This document shows positions 26,523-34,052 of a DNA stretch of 64,000 nt, one piece after another (within the stretch, counting starts at the first letter, position 1; every line of letters begins with the position of its first letter). Origin of the DNA: an uncultured Caulobacter sp. (lineage in GTDB: Bacteria > Pseudomonadota > Alphaproteobacteria > Caulobacterales > Caulobacteraceae); contig NZ_CAMQSF010000007.1 of assembly GCF_947036865.1 (NCBI RefSeq), positions 1-64,000 of the forward strand, in the 5' to 3' direction. Below the pieces are notes generated by a model that did no database searches, had not been told where the DNA came from, and worked only from the letters and a program-made list of their open reading frames with translations. The translations under genes were made by a program, and so were the position numbers.

Positions 26523-28334
26523 ATGACCGCCCACCAGACCATCGAGAGCCAGGCTCCCGCCGCCGAAGCCGCCGACCGCGCCATGACCGGCGCCGAGATC
26601 GTGGTTCGCGGCCTCGTGGATCAGGGCGTCGAGGTGCTTTTCGGCTATCCGGGCGGCGCGGTGCTGCCGATTTACGACGCGCTGTTCCACGAGCCGCGCC
26701 TGCAGCACATTCTCGTGCGCCACGAGCAAGGCGCGGCCCACGCCGCCGAGGGCTATGCCCGCAGCTCGGGCAAGCCGGGCGTCGTCCTGGTCACCTCGGG
26801 TCCCGGCGCGACCAACGCCATCACCGGCATCATGGACGCCCTGATGGACTCGATCCCGATGGTCGTGATCACCGGCCAGGTGCCGACCCACCTGATCGGC
26901 ACCGACGCCTTCCAGGAGGCGGACACGGTCGGCATGACCCGCTCGTGCACCAAGCACAACTATCTGGTCAAGGACGTCCGCGACCTGCCGCACGTGATCC
27001 ACGAGGCGTTCAAGATCGCCACCACGGGGCGTCCCGGCCCGGTGCTGATCGACATCCCCAAGGACGTCCAGTTCGCCAAGGGCGAATATTACGGCCCCGA
27101 GGAGGTCCGCTCGACCCACGCCTACGCGCCGCGCACCAAGGGTGATCCGAACCGCATCGCCGAGGCGGCCCGGATGATCGCAAACGCCCGCCGGCCGATC
27201 TTCTACACCGGCGGCGGCGTCATCAACGCCGGCCCCAAGGCCAGCCAGGCCCTGCGCGAGTTCGCGGCCCTGACCGGCGCGCCGGTGACCTCGACCCTGA
27301 TGGGCCTGGGCGCCTTCCCGGCCGCCGATCCGGCCTGGCTGGGCATGCTGGGCATGCACGGCACGTTCGAGGCCAACAACGCCATGCACGACTGCGACGT
27401 GATGATCTGCGTCGGCGCGCGCTTCGACGACCGCGTCACCGGCCGCCTGGACGCCTTCTCGCCGGGCTCCAAGAAGATCCACATCGACATCGACCCGTCC
27501 TCGATCAACAAGAACGTCCGTGTCGACCTGCCGATCGTCGGCGACGCGGCTTCCGTGCTGGAATACCTGATCGCCGCCTGGAAGGCCGCCAATCTCCAGC
27601 CGAACAAGGCCGCGCTGAGCGACTGGTGGGCCCAGATCGACCAGTGGCGCGCCCGCCAATGCCTGAAGTACCGGGCGTCCGACACCGTCATCAAGCCGCA
27701 GCACGCCATCCAGCGCCTGTACGAGCTGACCAAGGACAAGGACGTCTACATCACGACCGAGGTCGGCCAGCATCAGATGTGGGCCGCCCAGTTCTTCCGC
27801 TTCGAGGAGCCGAACCGCTGGATGACCTCCGGGGGCCTGGGCACCATGGGCTATGGCCTGCCCGCCGCCCTGGGCGTGCAACTGGCCCACCCGAACAGCC
27901 TGGTCGTCGACATCGCCGGCGAGGCCTCGATCCAGATGTGCATCCAGGAGCTGTCGACCGCCATCCAGTTCGACCTGCCCGTCAAGATCTTCATCCTGAA
28001 CAACGAATGGATGGGCATGGTCCGCCAGTGGCAGCAGCTGCTGCACGGCGAGCGCTACAGCCACTCCTATTCCGACAGCCTGCCCGACTTCGTGAAGCTG
28101 GCCGAGGCCTATGGCGCGCACGGCATCCGCTGCGACGACCCGGCCGAGCTGGACGCCAAGATCCTGGAGATGATCAACAGCGACAAGCCGGTGATCTTCG
28201 ACTGCCGCGTCGAGAAGCACGAGAACTGCCTGCCGATGATCCCGTCGGGCAAGGCCCACAACGAGATGATCCTGCCCGAGGAGGTCGAGGACCTGGGCTC
28301 GGTGATCGACGAGGCCGGGCGCGGGCTGGTGTAG
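26523..28334 (+). CDS. ilvB: Acetolactate synthase large subunit, biosynthetic
   Basis: A 603-residue TPP enzyme making acetolactate or acetohydroxybutyrate, the first common step to valine, leucine and isoleucine. N-terminal VEVLFGYPGGAVLPIYDALF contains the TPP-activating glutamate region with HEQGAAHAAEGYAR; the FAD/middle domain and the C-terminal TPP motif IAGEASIQMCIQELST...ILNNEWMG follow. The motif has Glu where Asp is usual in GDA/GDG. The catalytic subunit works with IlvN, whose gene is downstream but separated by an inserted palindrome and a GIY-YIG gene. Expression is probably attenuated by the leader at 26372. Confidence 0.95.
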   Translation: MTAHQTIESQAPAAEAADRAMTGAEIVVRGLVDQGVEVLFGYPGGAVLPIYDALFHEPRLQHILVRHEQGAAHAAEGYARSSGKPGVVLVTSGPGATNAITGIMDALMDSIPMVVITGQVPTHLIGTDAFQEADTVGMTRSCTKHNYLVKDVRDLPHVIHEAFKIATTGRPGPVLIDIPKDVQFAKGEYYGPEEVRSTHAYAPRTKGDPNRIAEAARMIANARRPIFYTGGGVINAGPKASQALREFAALTGAPVTSTLMGLGAFPAADPAWLGMLGMHGTFEANNAMHDCDVMICVGARFDDRVTGRLDAFSPGSKKIHIDIDPSSINKNVRVDLPIVGDAASVLEYLIAAWKAANLQPNKAALSDWWAQIDQWRARQCLKYRASDTVIKPQHAIQRLYELTKDKDVYITTEVGQHQMWAAQFFRFEEPNRWMTSGGLGTMGYGLPAALGVQLAHPNSLVVDIAGEASIQMCIQELSTAIQFDLPVKIFILNNEWMGMVRQWQQLLHGERYSHSYSDSLPDFVKLAEAYGAHGIRCDDPAELDAKILEMINSDKPVIFDCRVEKHENCLPMIPSGKAHNEMILPEEVEDLGSVIDEAGRGLV

Positions 28335-28343
28335 GCCATGCCC

Positions 28344-28479
28344 TGCGTCCTTCGAGGCCCTCCTACGGAGGGCGCCTCAGGATGAGGACGGTGGGGTGAG
28401 AGCAAGGTTTTTCGACTTCCACCCCGAAAAAACTTCCTCATCCTGAGGCGCCCTCCGTAGGAGGGCCTCGAAGGACGCA
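28344..28479. repeat. Perfect 45-bp inverted repeat between ilvB and ilvN
   Basis: The left arm at 28344-28388 and the right arm at 28435-28479 are perfect reverse complements over 45 bp, separated by 46 bp. Each arm contains its own palindrome GCCCTCC-TAC-GGAGGGC between outer segments ending in TCGAAGGACG and CATCCTGAG. The right arm ends 6 bp before the GIY-YIG start codon. Outer ends match the palindromes at 5301, 47670 and 57580. Confidence 0.95.
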
Positions 28480-28485
28480 CGGCCG

Positions 28486-28827
28486 ATGTACGACGTTCAG
28501 AGCGCCTGGGTGTACATTTTGCGATGCAGTGATGGGTCCTATTATGTTGGCTCGCATCGCGGGCCCGATCCAGACGCTAGAGTATCAATGCACCGCCAAG
28601 GCTTGGGCGGCGACTACACTGCGGCGCGGCTTCCAGTGGAGTTGGTTTGGTGCGAGGCCTTCCAATTCATCACGGACGCCATCGCGGCCGAACGGCGCAT
28701 CAAAGGTTGGTCTCGCGCCAAGAAGGAAGCCATGATCCGCGGAGATTGGGACGCCCTGCCCGCTCTGTCTCGTCGTCGGGGCGGCAAGCCCCTATTGAAC
28801 CAGAAAACTCAGCAAAAGCGCGTCAAA
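28486..28827 (+). CDS. GIY-YIG nuclease domain, open in frame with ilvN
   Basis: Residues 1-114 of a 299-codon open frame. WVYILRCSDGSYYVGSHRGP gives the GIY-YIG pair as YIL and YVG. DYTAARLPVELVWCEAF followed by DAIAAERRIKGWSRAKKEAM matches the short UPF0213-type GIY-YIG proteins common in alphaproteobacteria, with the conserved Glu of AAERRIKGW. There is no stop codon between this domain and ilvN (ATG at 28828), so the last 14 codons (KPLLNQKTQQKRVK) form a linker. Base use is less GC-rich than in the neighbours, for example CCTATTATGTTGGC. It is probably a mobile or recently acquired gene. Confidence 0.85.
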
Positions 28828-29385
28828 ATGACCACCAACACCCAGCCCGCTCCCGCCTCGGCCTACGACCTCAGCCCCAACGAACAGGCCGAGCAGTCGG
28901 CGACCTTCGCCCTGCTGGTCGATAACGAACCCGGCGTCCTGCATCGCGTCGTCGGACTGTTCGCGGCGCGCGGCTACAACATCGAGAGCCTCACGGTGGC
29001 CGAGACCGACCGCAAGGCCCACACCAGTCGGATCACCGTGGTGACCCGGGGCACGCGTCAGGTGCTGGACCAGATCGAGGCTCAGCTGAACAAGGTCGTC
29101 AACGTCCGCCGTGTGCACGACGTCACCCGCGACCCGAACGGCGTCGAGCGCGAGCTGGCCCTGGTCAAGGTGCGCGGCGTCGGCGCCGACCGCGTCGAGG
29201 CGTTGCGGATCGCCGAGATCTTCCGCGCCAAGCCCGTGGACACCACGCTGGAAAGCTTCGTGTTCGAGGTCTCCGGCGCGCCGTCCAAGATCGACAAGTT
29301 CCTGGACCTGATGCGCCCGCTGGGCCTGGTGGAACTTTCGCGGACCGGCGTCCTTTCCATCGAGCGGGGCGTCGAAGGGATGTAG
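28828..29385 (+). CDS. ilvN: Acetolactate synthase small (regulatory) subunit
   Basis: A 185-residue IlvN/IlvH from the ATG at 28828 (MTTNTQPAPAS). The N-terminal ACT domain is clear, ATFALLVDNEPGVLHRVVGL then FAARGYNIESLTVAETD, which binds the feedback inhibitor valine. The C-terminal domain has LALVKVRG and ESFVFEVSGAPSKIDKFLDL. The upstream GIY-YIG frame runs into it without a stop, so ilvN may be translated as a fusion, from its own ATG with a poor ribosome site (AGCAAAAGCG), or both. Length and N-terminus are those expected for an unfused subunit. Confidence 0.92.
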   Translation: MTTNTQPAPASAYDLSPNEQAEQSATFALLVDNEPGVLHRVVGLFAARGYNIESLTVAETDRKAHTSRITVVTRGTRQVLDQIEAQLNKVVNVRRVHDVTRDPNGVERELALVKVRGVGADRVEALRIAEIFRAKPVDTTLESFVFEVSGAPSKIDKFLDLMRPLGLVELSRTGVLSIERGVEGM

Positions 29386-29388
29386 GCG

Positions 29389-30258
29389 ATGGGCGGCATG
29401 GCGGGACTGATCGCGGGGCTGGCCTTGGCCGTCCAGCAAGCCCCGCCGCCGCCGGCCGCCGTTCCCGATCCCGCGATCTGGTGGTCGCCGGACGTCCCGC
29501 GTCCGCCTCCCGAGGTGGAGCCTCTCTATAACCGCCGGCTGGGCAAAGGCGATCAGCCGATCCCGATCGACAACGGCGTCGAGCCGCTGCTCTACCGGCT
29601 CTGGGGCCTGCAGCCGCTGCAGAGCCAGATCCTCTACAAAGGGGAACTGATCGTCGAGGTCTGGGCGCGGCCCGCGCGGGGGGTGCGGCAGGCCGTGGTC
29701 CGCGTCACCGTGCGCCGCGACGGCCGCGCCTTTGTCCAGGCCCGCGCCGGCCTGGGCTGCTGTACGCCCGAAATCGGGCGGCGCGTCGACGTCAACGCCG
29801 AGCTCTCGAACGAACAAGCCGCGCGCCTGAAGCCGCTCGCGGCCGATGCCGCCTGGAGCCAGCCCCGCGCCGTGATCGTCGACTATGGCGGCGGCGCGGT
29901 CTCGGCCCTGTGCGTCGACGGCGTCTCCTGGGATGTGACCTTGCTGGTTCCCGGCCAGGCGCGCCACCTGCGCCGGGCCTGCGACGACGCCGAGGTCGGC
30001 TCGATCGCCCGGGTCCTGTCCTCGGTGATCGGCGCGGCGGCGGGCCGCGATCCGCGCTTCGACGCGGTGTTGCCCAAGGGCGCCGATTTCTCGCGCCAGC
30101 AACGCGCCTATGACGACCTGATCGCCTCGGGCGGCCGACTGGTCCCCGGCGAGCACGACCGCCCTCAGCCGCCGCCGGTTCCGGTCTCGGCGGGCGAAGA
30201 GGCCTCTACGCCCTCGCCATCTGCTCAGGCTGTTCCCGCAGCCGCGCCACGTCCCTGA
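29389..30258 (+). CDS. Hypothetical exported protein
   Basis: A 289-residue protein starting 4 bp after ilvN (MGGMAGLIAGLALAVQQAPP), with a short hydrophobic N-terminus that may be a signal or membrane anchor. The next 60 residues are proline-rich (PDVPRPPPEVEPLYNRR). The middle is beta-rich with a CC pair in AGLGCCTPEIGRRVD, and the tail is low-complexity Pro/Ala. I do not recognise it. The 3' end overlaps the convergent AraC-family gene by 53 bp. Close spacing suggests cotranscription with ilvN, without implying a shared role. Confidence 0.6.
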   Translation: MGGMAGLIAGLALAVQQAPPPPAAVPDPAIWWSPDVPRPPPEVEPLYNRRLGKGDQPIPIDNGVEPLLYRLWGLQPLQSQILYKGELIVEVWARPARGVRQAVVRVTVRRDGRAFVQARAGLGCCTPEIGRRVDVNAELSNEQAARLKPLAADAAWSQPRAVIVDYGGGAVSALCVDGVSWDVTLLVPGQARHLRRACDDAEVGSIARVLSSVIGAAAGRDPRFDAVLPKGADFSRQQRAYDDLIASGGRLVPGEHDRPQPPPVPVSAGEEASTPSPSAQAVPAAAPRP

Positions 30259-31114
30259 GGGGCGGCGCGCCGAAGAGGCGGGCGTATTCGCGGCTGAACT
30301 GCGAGGGGCTGTCATAGCCGACCGCGTGGCCGGCCGCGGCCGCGTCCAGCCTCTGGACCAGGATCAACCGCCGCGCCTCCTGCAGGCGGATCTGCTTCTG
30401 GTACTGCAGCGGCGACAGCGACGTGACGGCCTTGAAGTGCTGGTGCAGGGCCGACGGACTCATCCGCGCCTCCTCGGCCACGACGTCGATGCTGAACGGC
30501 TGGTCGAAGTTGCGCTTGATCCAGCCAATGGCGCGGTTGACTTGGCGCAGGCGGCCGTCGCGGCGAGCGATCTGGGCCAGGCGCGGTCCCTGCGGGCCGC
30601 TCAGCAGGCGATAGATGATCTCCCGCTCGATCAGCGGCGCCATTACGGCTACCTCCTCCGGCGTTTCCAGGAGCCGGGCCATCCGGCAGACGGCGTCGAA
30701 CAACTGCGGGGTCATGGCCCCGGCCGACATGCCGCCGACCAGGGGCGCGGCGGCGTCCAGCCGCGCGGCGAGACCCGACTCCATCATCATCTCGCTGATC
30801 AGATTGGCGTCCAACACGATCCGGAAGCTGAGATAGGGCTTCTCCGGCGAGGCCTCGACCACCTGGCCGACCACCGGCACGTCGATCGAGGACAGGAAGA
30901 AGTTGCGCTCGTCGTACTCGTGCAGGGCGTCGCCGACCATGATCCGCTTGCGGCCCTGCGCCAGGACGCAGAACGAAGGGTCGTGAAGCCCGTGGTTGGG
31001 CTCGCTCGGCCGCGTCAGCCGATAGAGATTGACCCTGGGGCAACAGGTGTCGACCGGACCTTCATCCGGCGTGAATCGTTCAATCAAAGCAGCCAGCGCC
31101 TCGCGCGTACTCAT
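30206..31114 (-). CDS. AraC-family transcriptional regulator with AraC_N domain
   Basis: A 302-residue regulator from the ATG at 31114 (MSTREALAALIERF). The N-terminal domain is the AraC_N type (PSFCVLAQGRKRIMVGDALH and ERNFFLSSIDVPVVGQV). The C-terminal pair of helix-turn-helix units includes FSIDVVAEEARMSPSALHQH and HAVGYDSPSQFSREYARLFG. Relatives often act next to oxidoreductase genes; no such target is adjacent here. Inverted half-sites CACGATCC and GGATCGTG at about 31154-31198 lie upstream and could be an operator. Confidence 0.87.
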   Translation of the reverse strand: MSTREALAALIERFTPDEGPVDTCCPRVNLYRLTRPSEPNHGLHDPSFCVLAQGRKRIMVGDALHEYDERNFFLSSIDVPVVGQVVEASPEKPYLSFRIVLDANLISEMMMESGLAARLDAAAPLVGGMSAGAMTPQLFDAVCRMARLLETPEEVAVMAPLIEREIIYRLLSGPQGPRLAQIARRDGRLRQVNRAIGWIKRNFDQPFSIDVVAEEARMSPSALHQHFKAVTSLSPLQYQKQIRLQEARRLILVQRLDAAAAGHAVGYDSPSQFSREYARLFGAPPLRDVARLREQPEQMARA

Positions 31115-31298
31115 GCGACTTCCTTTTGGAACCAAGGCTATTTCTAAGCCTTACACGATCCCCCGTCACGCGACGGCGTTCGGTTGCGGAGGATCGTGCA
31201 ATCATGCCGGAGCATCGGTCTACCGGCTGGACGGGCGGGCGCCCCATAGTGGCCTCGTTCCGCTCCCCGACGCGGCAACTCCCAAAATTCGGTTCGCG

Positions 31299-31454
31299 AT
31301 GAGATCCCCCACGCCCCGGCGCGGCGTGGCGGCTCCGCGCTGGTTCGTCGCCCTGCTGCTGGGCGGCGCGGCCGCGCTGACCGCCATGACCGCCGCGCTT
31401 CCCAGTCCCTCGGCCGCTCCGGCCGCCCTCGTTTCCAGGAGCTCTTCCCGATGA
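31299..31454 (+). CDS. Small single-pass membrane protein (tentative)
   Basis: A 51-codon frame starting at the ATG at 31299: basic N-terminus (MRSPTPRRGVAAPR) and one hydrophobic helix (WFVALLLGGAAALTAMTAAL). The stop TGA overlaps the ATG of the next gene, which supports coupled translation. I do not recognise it. No strong ribosome site is visible, so it could be a chance frame. Confidence 0.42.
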   Translation: MRSPTPRRGVAAPRWFVALLLGGAAALTAMTAALPSPSAAPAALVSRSSSR

Positions 31455-31690
31455 TGATGTCCGCCATCGTTCCCCACCGGCCGGTCTCGGGCGTCTGGAC
31501 CTCGGCCGACGGCCACGTCTCGCTCGAACTGCGCGCCGACGGCCGCTTCATCGAGACCCGCGACGACTTCGCCGACGTGTTCACCGGCGTCTATGTGCTG
31601 GTCGGCGAGACCCTGAAGCTGTTCGAGGATCGCGGCGCGGTGATCAGCGGCAAGCTGGTCGACGGCCGACTCAGCCTGGGGACGGCCTGA
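31451..31690 (+). CDS. Small Atu4866-like protein
   Basis: A 79-residue protein with three consecutive ATG codons at its start (31451, 31454, 31457). RPVSGVWTSADGHVSLELRA and DGRFIETRDDFADVFTGVYV resemble the Atu4866 family, a small lipocalin-like beta fold with a GxW motif, as I recall it. The C-terminus is shorter than usual, ending VDGRLSLGTA. Function unknown. It directly precedes the ssrA gene. Confidence 0.58.
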   Translation: MMMSAIVPHRPVSGVWTSADGHVSLELRADGRFIETRDDFADVFTGVYVLVGETLKLFEDRGAVISGKLVDGRLSLGTA

Positions 31691-31722
31691 GCCGCGCCCT
31701 TCCCTCGGGACGGCGAACACCC

Positions 31723-31728
31723 TATATT
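31723..31728 (+). promoter_or_regulatory. Possible -10 box for ssrA
   Basis: TATATT in CCTATATTGG lies immediately before the predicted tmRNA precursor. I see no clear -35 hexamer at 17 bp upstream, so this is only a candidate. Confidence 0.35.
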
Positions 31729-31734
31729 GGAAAT

Positions 31735-32042
31735 GTCCGGCTTCGGCCGAACTATGGGGATAAACGCGCACGTAATAAGCGGACTGGACCCGGGTGCGAT
31801 TCCCGGCGGCTCCACCAAATCTCTCCCAAGTTATCATGGGACTGTGCGGGGCCGATCAGCATCGACAGACGTGTAAAGGTGTAGCTTTCTCTCGGCCTGA
31901 CCCACCGTTTCGGGTCTTTATCTAAATGCGAACGATAACTTCGCTGAAGAGTTCGCCGTCGCCGCGTAATGCGGCGCAGGTGAATTCGCCTCTTAAGTCC
32001 TAGGGGTTCAGATCCCTAGGCGGGGCCCGGAGGGAGCCTGCC
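31735..32042 (+). ncRNA. ssrA: Two-piece (permuted) tmRNA
   Basis: The acceptor piece comes first: T-arm CCGGG-TGCGATT-CCCGG, then CGGCTCC (31807-31813) and ACCA at 31814-31817. The coding piece begins GGGGCCG at 31848-31854, which pairs with CGGCTCC (six Watson-Crick pairs plus G-U) to form the acceptor stem across the excised segment. The tag frame runs from GCG at 31928 to TAA at 31967-31969 and gives ANDNFAEEFAVAA after the charged alanine. The end LAA-like AVAA is the ClpXP signal. Outer ends are approximate. It releases stalled ribosomes and tags their products. Confidence 0.93.
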
Positions 32043-32245
32043 AACAGAATCCCTCCACTCTATCCGGAACCTGGCCTTTCTTTCGCTCTCCCATCCGCGC
32101 GGGAGGGCGCGCGCATCTATGCCTGAGGCTGCTCACCGAAAATCGGTTGCGACTTTTTCTCCGGACAGCAGCGGCCGCTTTGCGCGAAGCCGCCGACGCG
32201 GTAGGGTCGCGGTCCCGTTTCCAGTTCGAAGTATCGACCGAGCGC

Positions 32246-32725
32246 ATGTCCCAGACCAATCCGCCCGAAGACCTCATGCAGTACGAGGCCATGGCCCAGG
32301 ACGCCTTGCGCGGCGTGGTCAAGGCGGCCTTGAAGAAGGCCGCCGCGCCGGGCGGCCTGCCCGAGCCGCACCACCTGTACATCACCTTCAAGACCAAGGC
32401 CGCCGGCGTCTCGGGACCGCAGGATCTGCTGGGCAAGTACCCCGACGAGATGACCATCGTCCTGCAGCATCAGTACTGGGACCTGGCGCCCGGCGAGACC
32501 TTCTTCTCGGTGACGCTGAAGTTCGGCGGCCAGCCCAAGCGCCTGTCGGTGCCCTATGCGGCGGTGACGCGATTCTACGACCCGTCGGTCCAGTTCGCTC
32601 TGCAGTTCGCCGCGCCCGAGATCGTCGAGGCCGAACCCGAGCCCGAGCCCGAACCCGAGCCCCCCGCGCCGCAGGCCGAGGACGGCCCCAAGATCGTCTC
32701 GCTGGACCAGTTCCGGAAGAAATGA
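32246..32725 (+). CDS. sspB: ClpXP adaptor SspB, alphaproteobacterial class
   Basis: A 159-residue SspB-alpha starting at the ATG at 32246 (MSQTNPPEDLMQYEAMAQDA). The substrate-binding fold includes LYITFKTKAAGVSGPQDLLG and MTIVLQHQYWDL. An acidic-proline linker (EPEPEPEPEPPAP) joins it to the C-terminal ClpX-binding tail KIVSLDQFRKK. It tethers ssrA-tagged proteins to ClpXP. Its gene follows ssrA by about 200 bp, so the tag and its adaptor are neighbours. The stop overlaps the start of the thioesterase gene. Confidence 0.93.
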   Translation: MSQTNPPEDLMQYEAMAQDALRGVVKAALKKAAAPGGLPEPHHLYITFKTKAAGVSGPQDLLGKYPDEMTIVLQHQYWDLAPGETFFSVTLKFGGQPKRLSVPYAAVTRFYDPSVQFALQFAAPEIVEAEPEPEPEPEPPAPQAEDGPKIVSLDQFRKK

Positions 32726-33195
32726 GCGACGTCGCCGCCGACACGCCACAAGCCCTGACCGACGAGGCGATCCTCGCCCGCTTTCGCGCGTCCAAGAGCC
32801 AGCCGACCGGATCCCAGACCCTGGGGTTCGAGCTGCTCGCCGTCCGCCAGGCCGATCGCGAGGTCGAGGTCGGCTTCACGGCGCGGGCCGAGCTGCTCTG
32901 CAACCCGATGGGCCAGATCCAGGGCGGCTATGTCTGCGCCATGCTGGACGAGTGCATGTCGGTGGCCGGCATGATCACGTCGGGCATGACCCACGTCGTT
33001 CCCACCCTGGAGATGAAGACCAGCTTCCTGCGGCCCGCCATGCCGGGCGCGCTGCGCGGCGTCGGTCGCGTGGTGAAGTGGGGCCGCACGGTCTGCTTCA
33101 TGGAGGGCGAACTCTACGACGCCGAGGGCAAGCTGCTGGCCAAATCCACCGGCACGGCGGTCCCGACGCCCTTCGCCAATTTCAAGAAGAAATAG
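32722..33195 (+). CDS. PaaI-family (hotdog) thioesterase
   Basis: A 157-residue hotdog protein. The active-site helix region reads NPMGQIQGGYVCAMLDECMS, matching the PaaI pattern N..G..QGG....LD. Strands HVVPTLEMKTSFLRPAMPGA follow. It is translationally coupled to sspB (start ATG at 32722 inside the sspB stop). Likely an acyl-CoA thioesterase. Its link to SspB is unclear and may be only positional. Confidence 0.82.
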   Translation: MSDVAADTPQALTDEAILARFRASKSQPTGSQTLGFELLAVRQADREVEVGFTARAELLCNPMGQIQGGYVCAMLDECMSVAGMITSGMTHVVPTLEMKTSFLRPAMPGALRGVGRVVKWGRTVCFMEGELYDAEGKLLAKSTGTAVPTPFANFKKK

Positions 33196-33206
33196 GGACC
33201 CAGAGC

Positions 33207-33974
33207 ATGCGGGGGGCGGCGGCGGTCATCGGACTTCTGGTGTTGCTCCTCTCCCCGCCCGCGCGAGCCACCGGACCGTTCTCGAACTGGGCGGCGGTCG
33301 TGGTGGCCGGCGACTTTCACGCCCACTCGGGCGGGCCGACCGAAGCCTTCGACAACGCGCGGCGCGACGTCGCCAAGACCCTGGTCGGCCTCGGCTTCGA
33401 CAAGGCCGCCATCCAGCAGTTCTCGGTGCGGCCAGAGCGCTATCCCGCCGAAGCGCCTGGACGGTCGGACGCCCCGACCATCTACGACGCGCTCCGCGTC
33501 AAGGCCCAGACAGCCAAGGCCGGCTGCCTGTTCTACATCAGCTCGCACGGCAGTCCCGAAGGCGCGATTCTCGGCGAGGATTATCTGCGGCCGCACCTGT
33601 TGGCCGCCATGCTGGACGACGCTTGCCCGAACCGTCCCAGCATCGTGGTGATTTCCGCCTGTTTTTCGGGCGTCTTCATTCCGCCTTTGCAGAAGAGCGA
33701 CCGGCTGATCCTTACCGCGGCGCGTCCCGACCGCGCCTCGTTCGGCTGTGGCGAGAGCGACAAATATCCGTTCTTCGACGACTGCTTCCTGTCCGCCGCC
33801 CCGGGCGCGCACGACTTCGCGGCGTTGGGCGCGGGCGTCCAGGCGTGCGTCGCGCGCAAGGAGAAGGAGACGGGCGCCGAACCCGCGTCCGAGCCGCAGG
33901 TGTGGATCGGTCCGGCGCTGCGCCCGATGCTGCCGCTGTACGCGTTCAATCGAGGCAAGCCGGCGGCGCCTTGA
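33207..33974 (+). CDS. Secreted C13-family (legumain-like) cysteine peptidase
   Basis: A 255-residue protein with signal peptide MRGAAAVIGLLVLLLSPPAR-AT. The caspase/legumain-fold catalytic dyad is visible: His in GCLFYISSHGSPEGAI and Cys in IVVISACFSGVFIPPL. Asp/Arg near TAARPDRASFGCGESD may shape the S1 pocket. Bacterial C13 enzymes of this type are periplasmic and poorly characterised. It is 11 bp after the thioesterase gene and 78 bp before the serine hydrolase gene, so all may be one transcript starting at sspB. Confidence 0.82.
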   Translation: MRGAAAVIGLLVLLLSPPARATGPFSNWAAVVVAGDFHAHSGGPTEAFDNARRDVAKTLVGLGFDKAAIQQFSVRPERYPAEAPGRSDAPTIYDALRVKAQTAKAGCLFYISSHGSPEGAILGEDYLRPHLLAAMLDDACPNRPSIVVISACFSGVFIPPLQKSDRLILTAARPDRASFGCGESDKYPFFDDCFLSAAPGAHDFAALGAGVQACVARKEKETGAEPASEPQVWIGPALRPMLPLYAFNRGKPAAP

Positions 33975-34052
33975 GCGGTGATCGGGTTTGACCCTGGCGG
34001 CCAGCACGCTACACAAACCCTTGGGGTTTTCCGCAACACCCAGGGGACATCT

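Noticed and set aside
31793-31817. A tRNA-like 3' end with T-arm and ACCA
   Set aside because: No tRNA body precedes it. The acceptor strand pairs with GGGGCCG at 31848-31854 and a tag frame follows, so it is the acceptor piece of the tmRNA.
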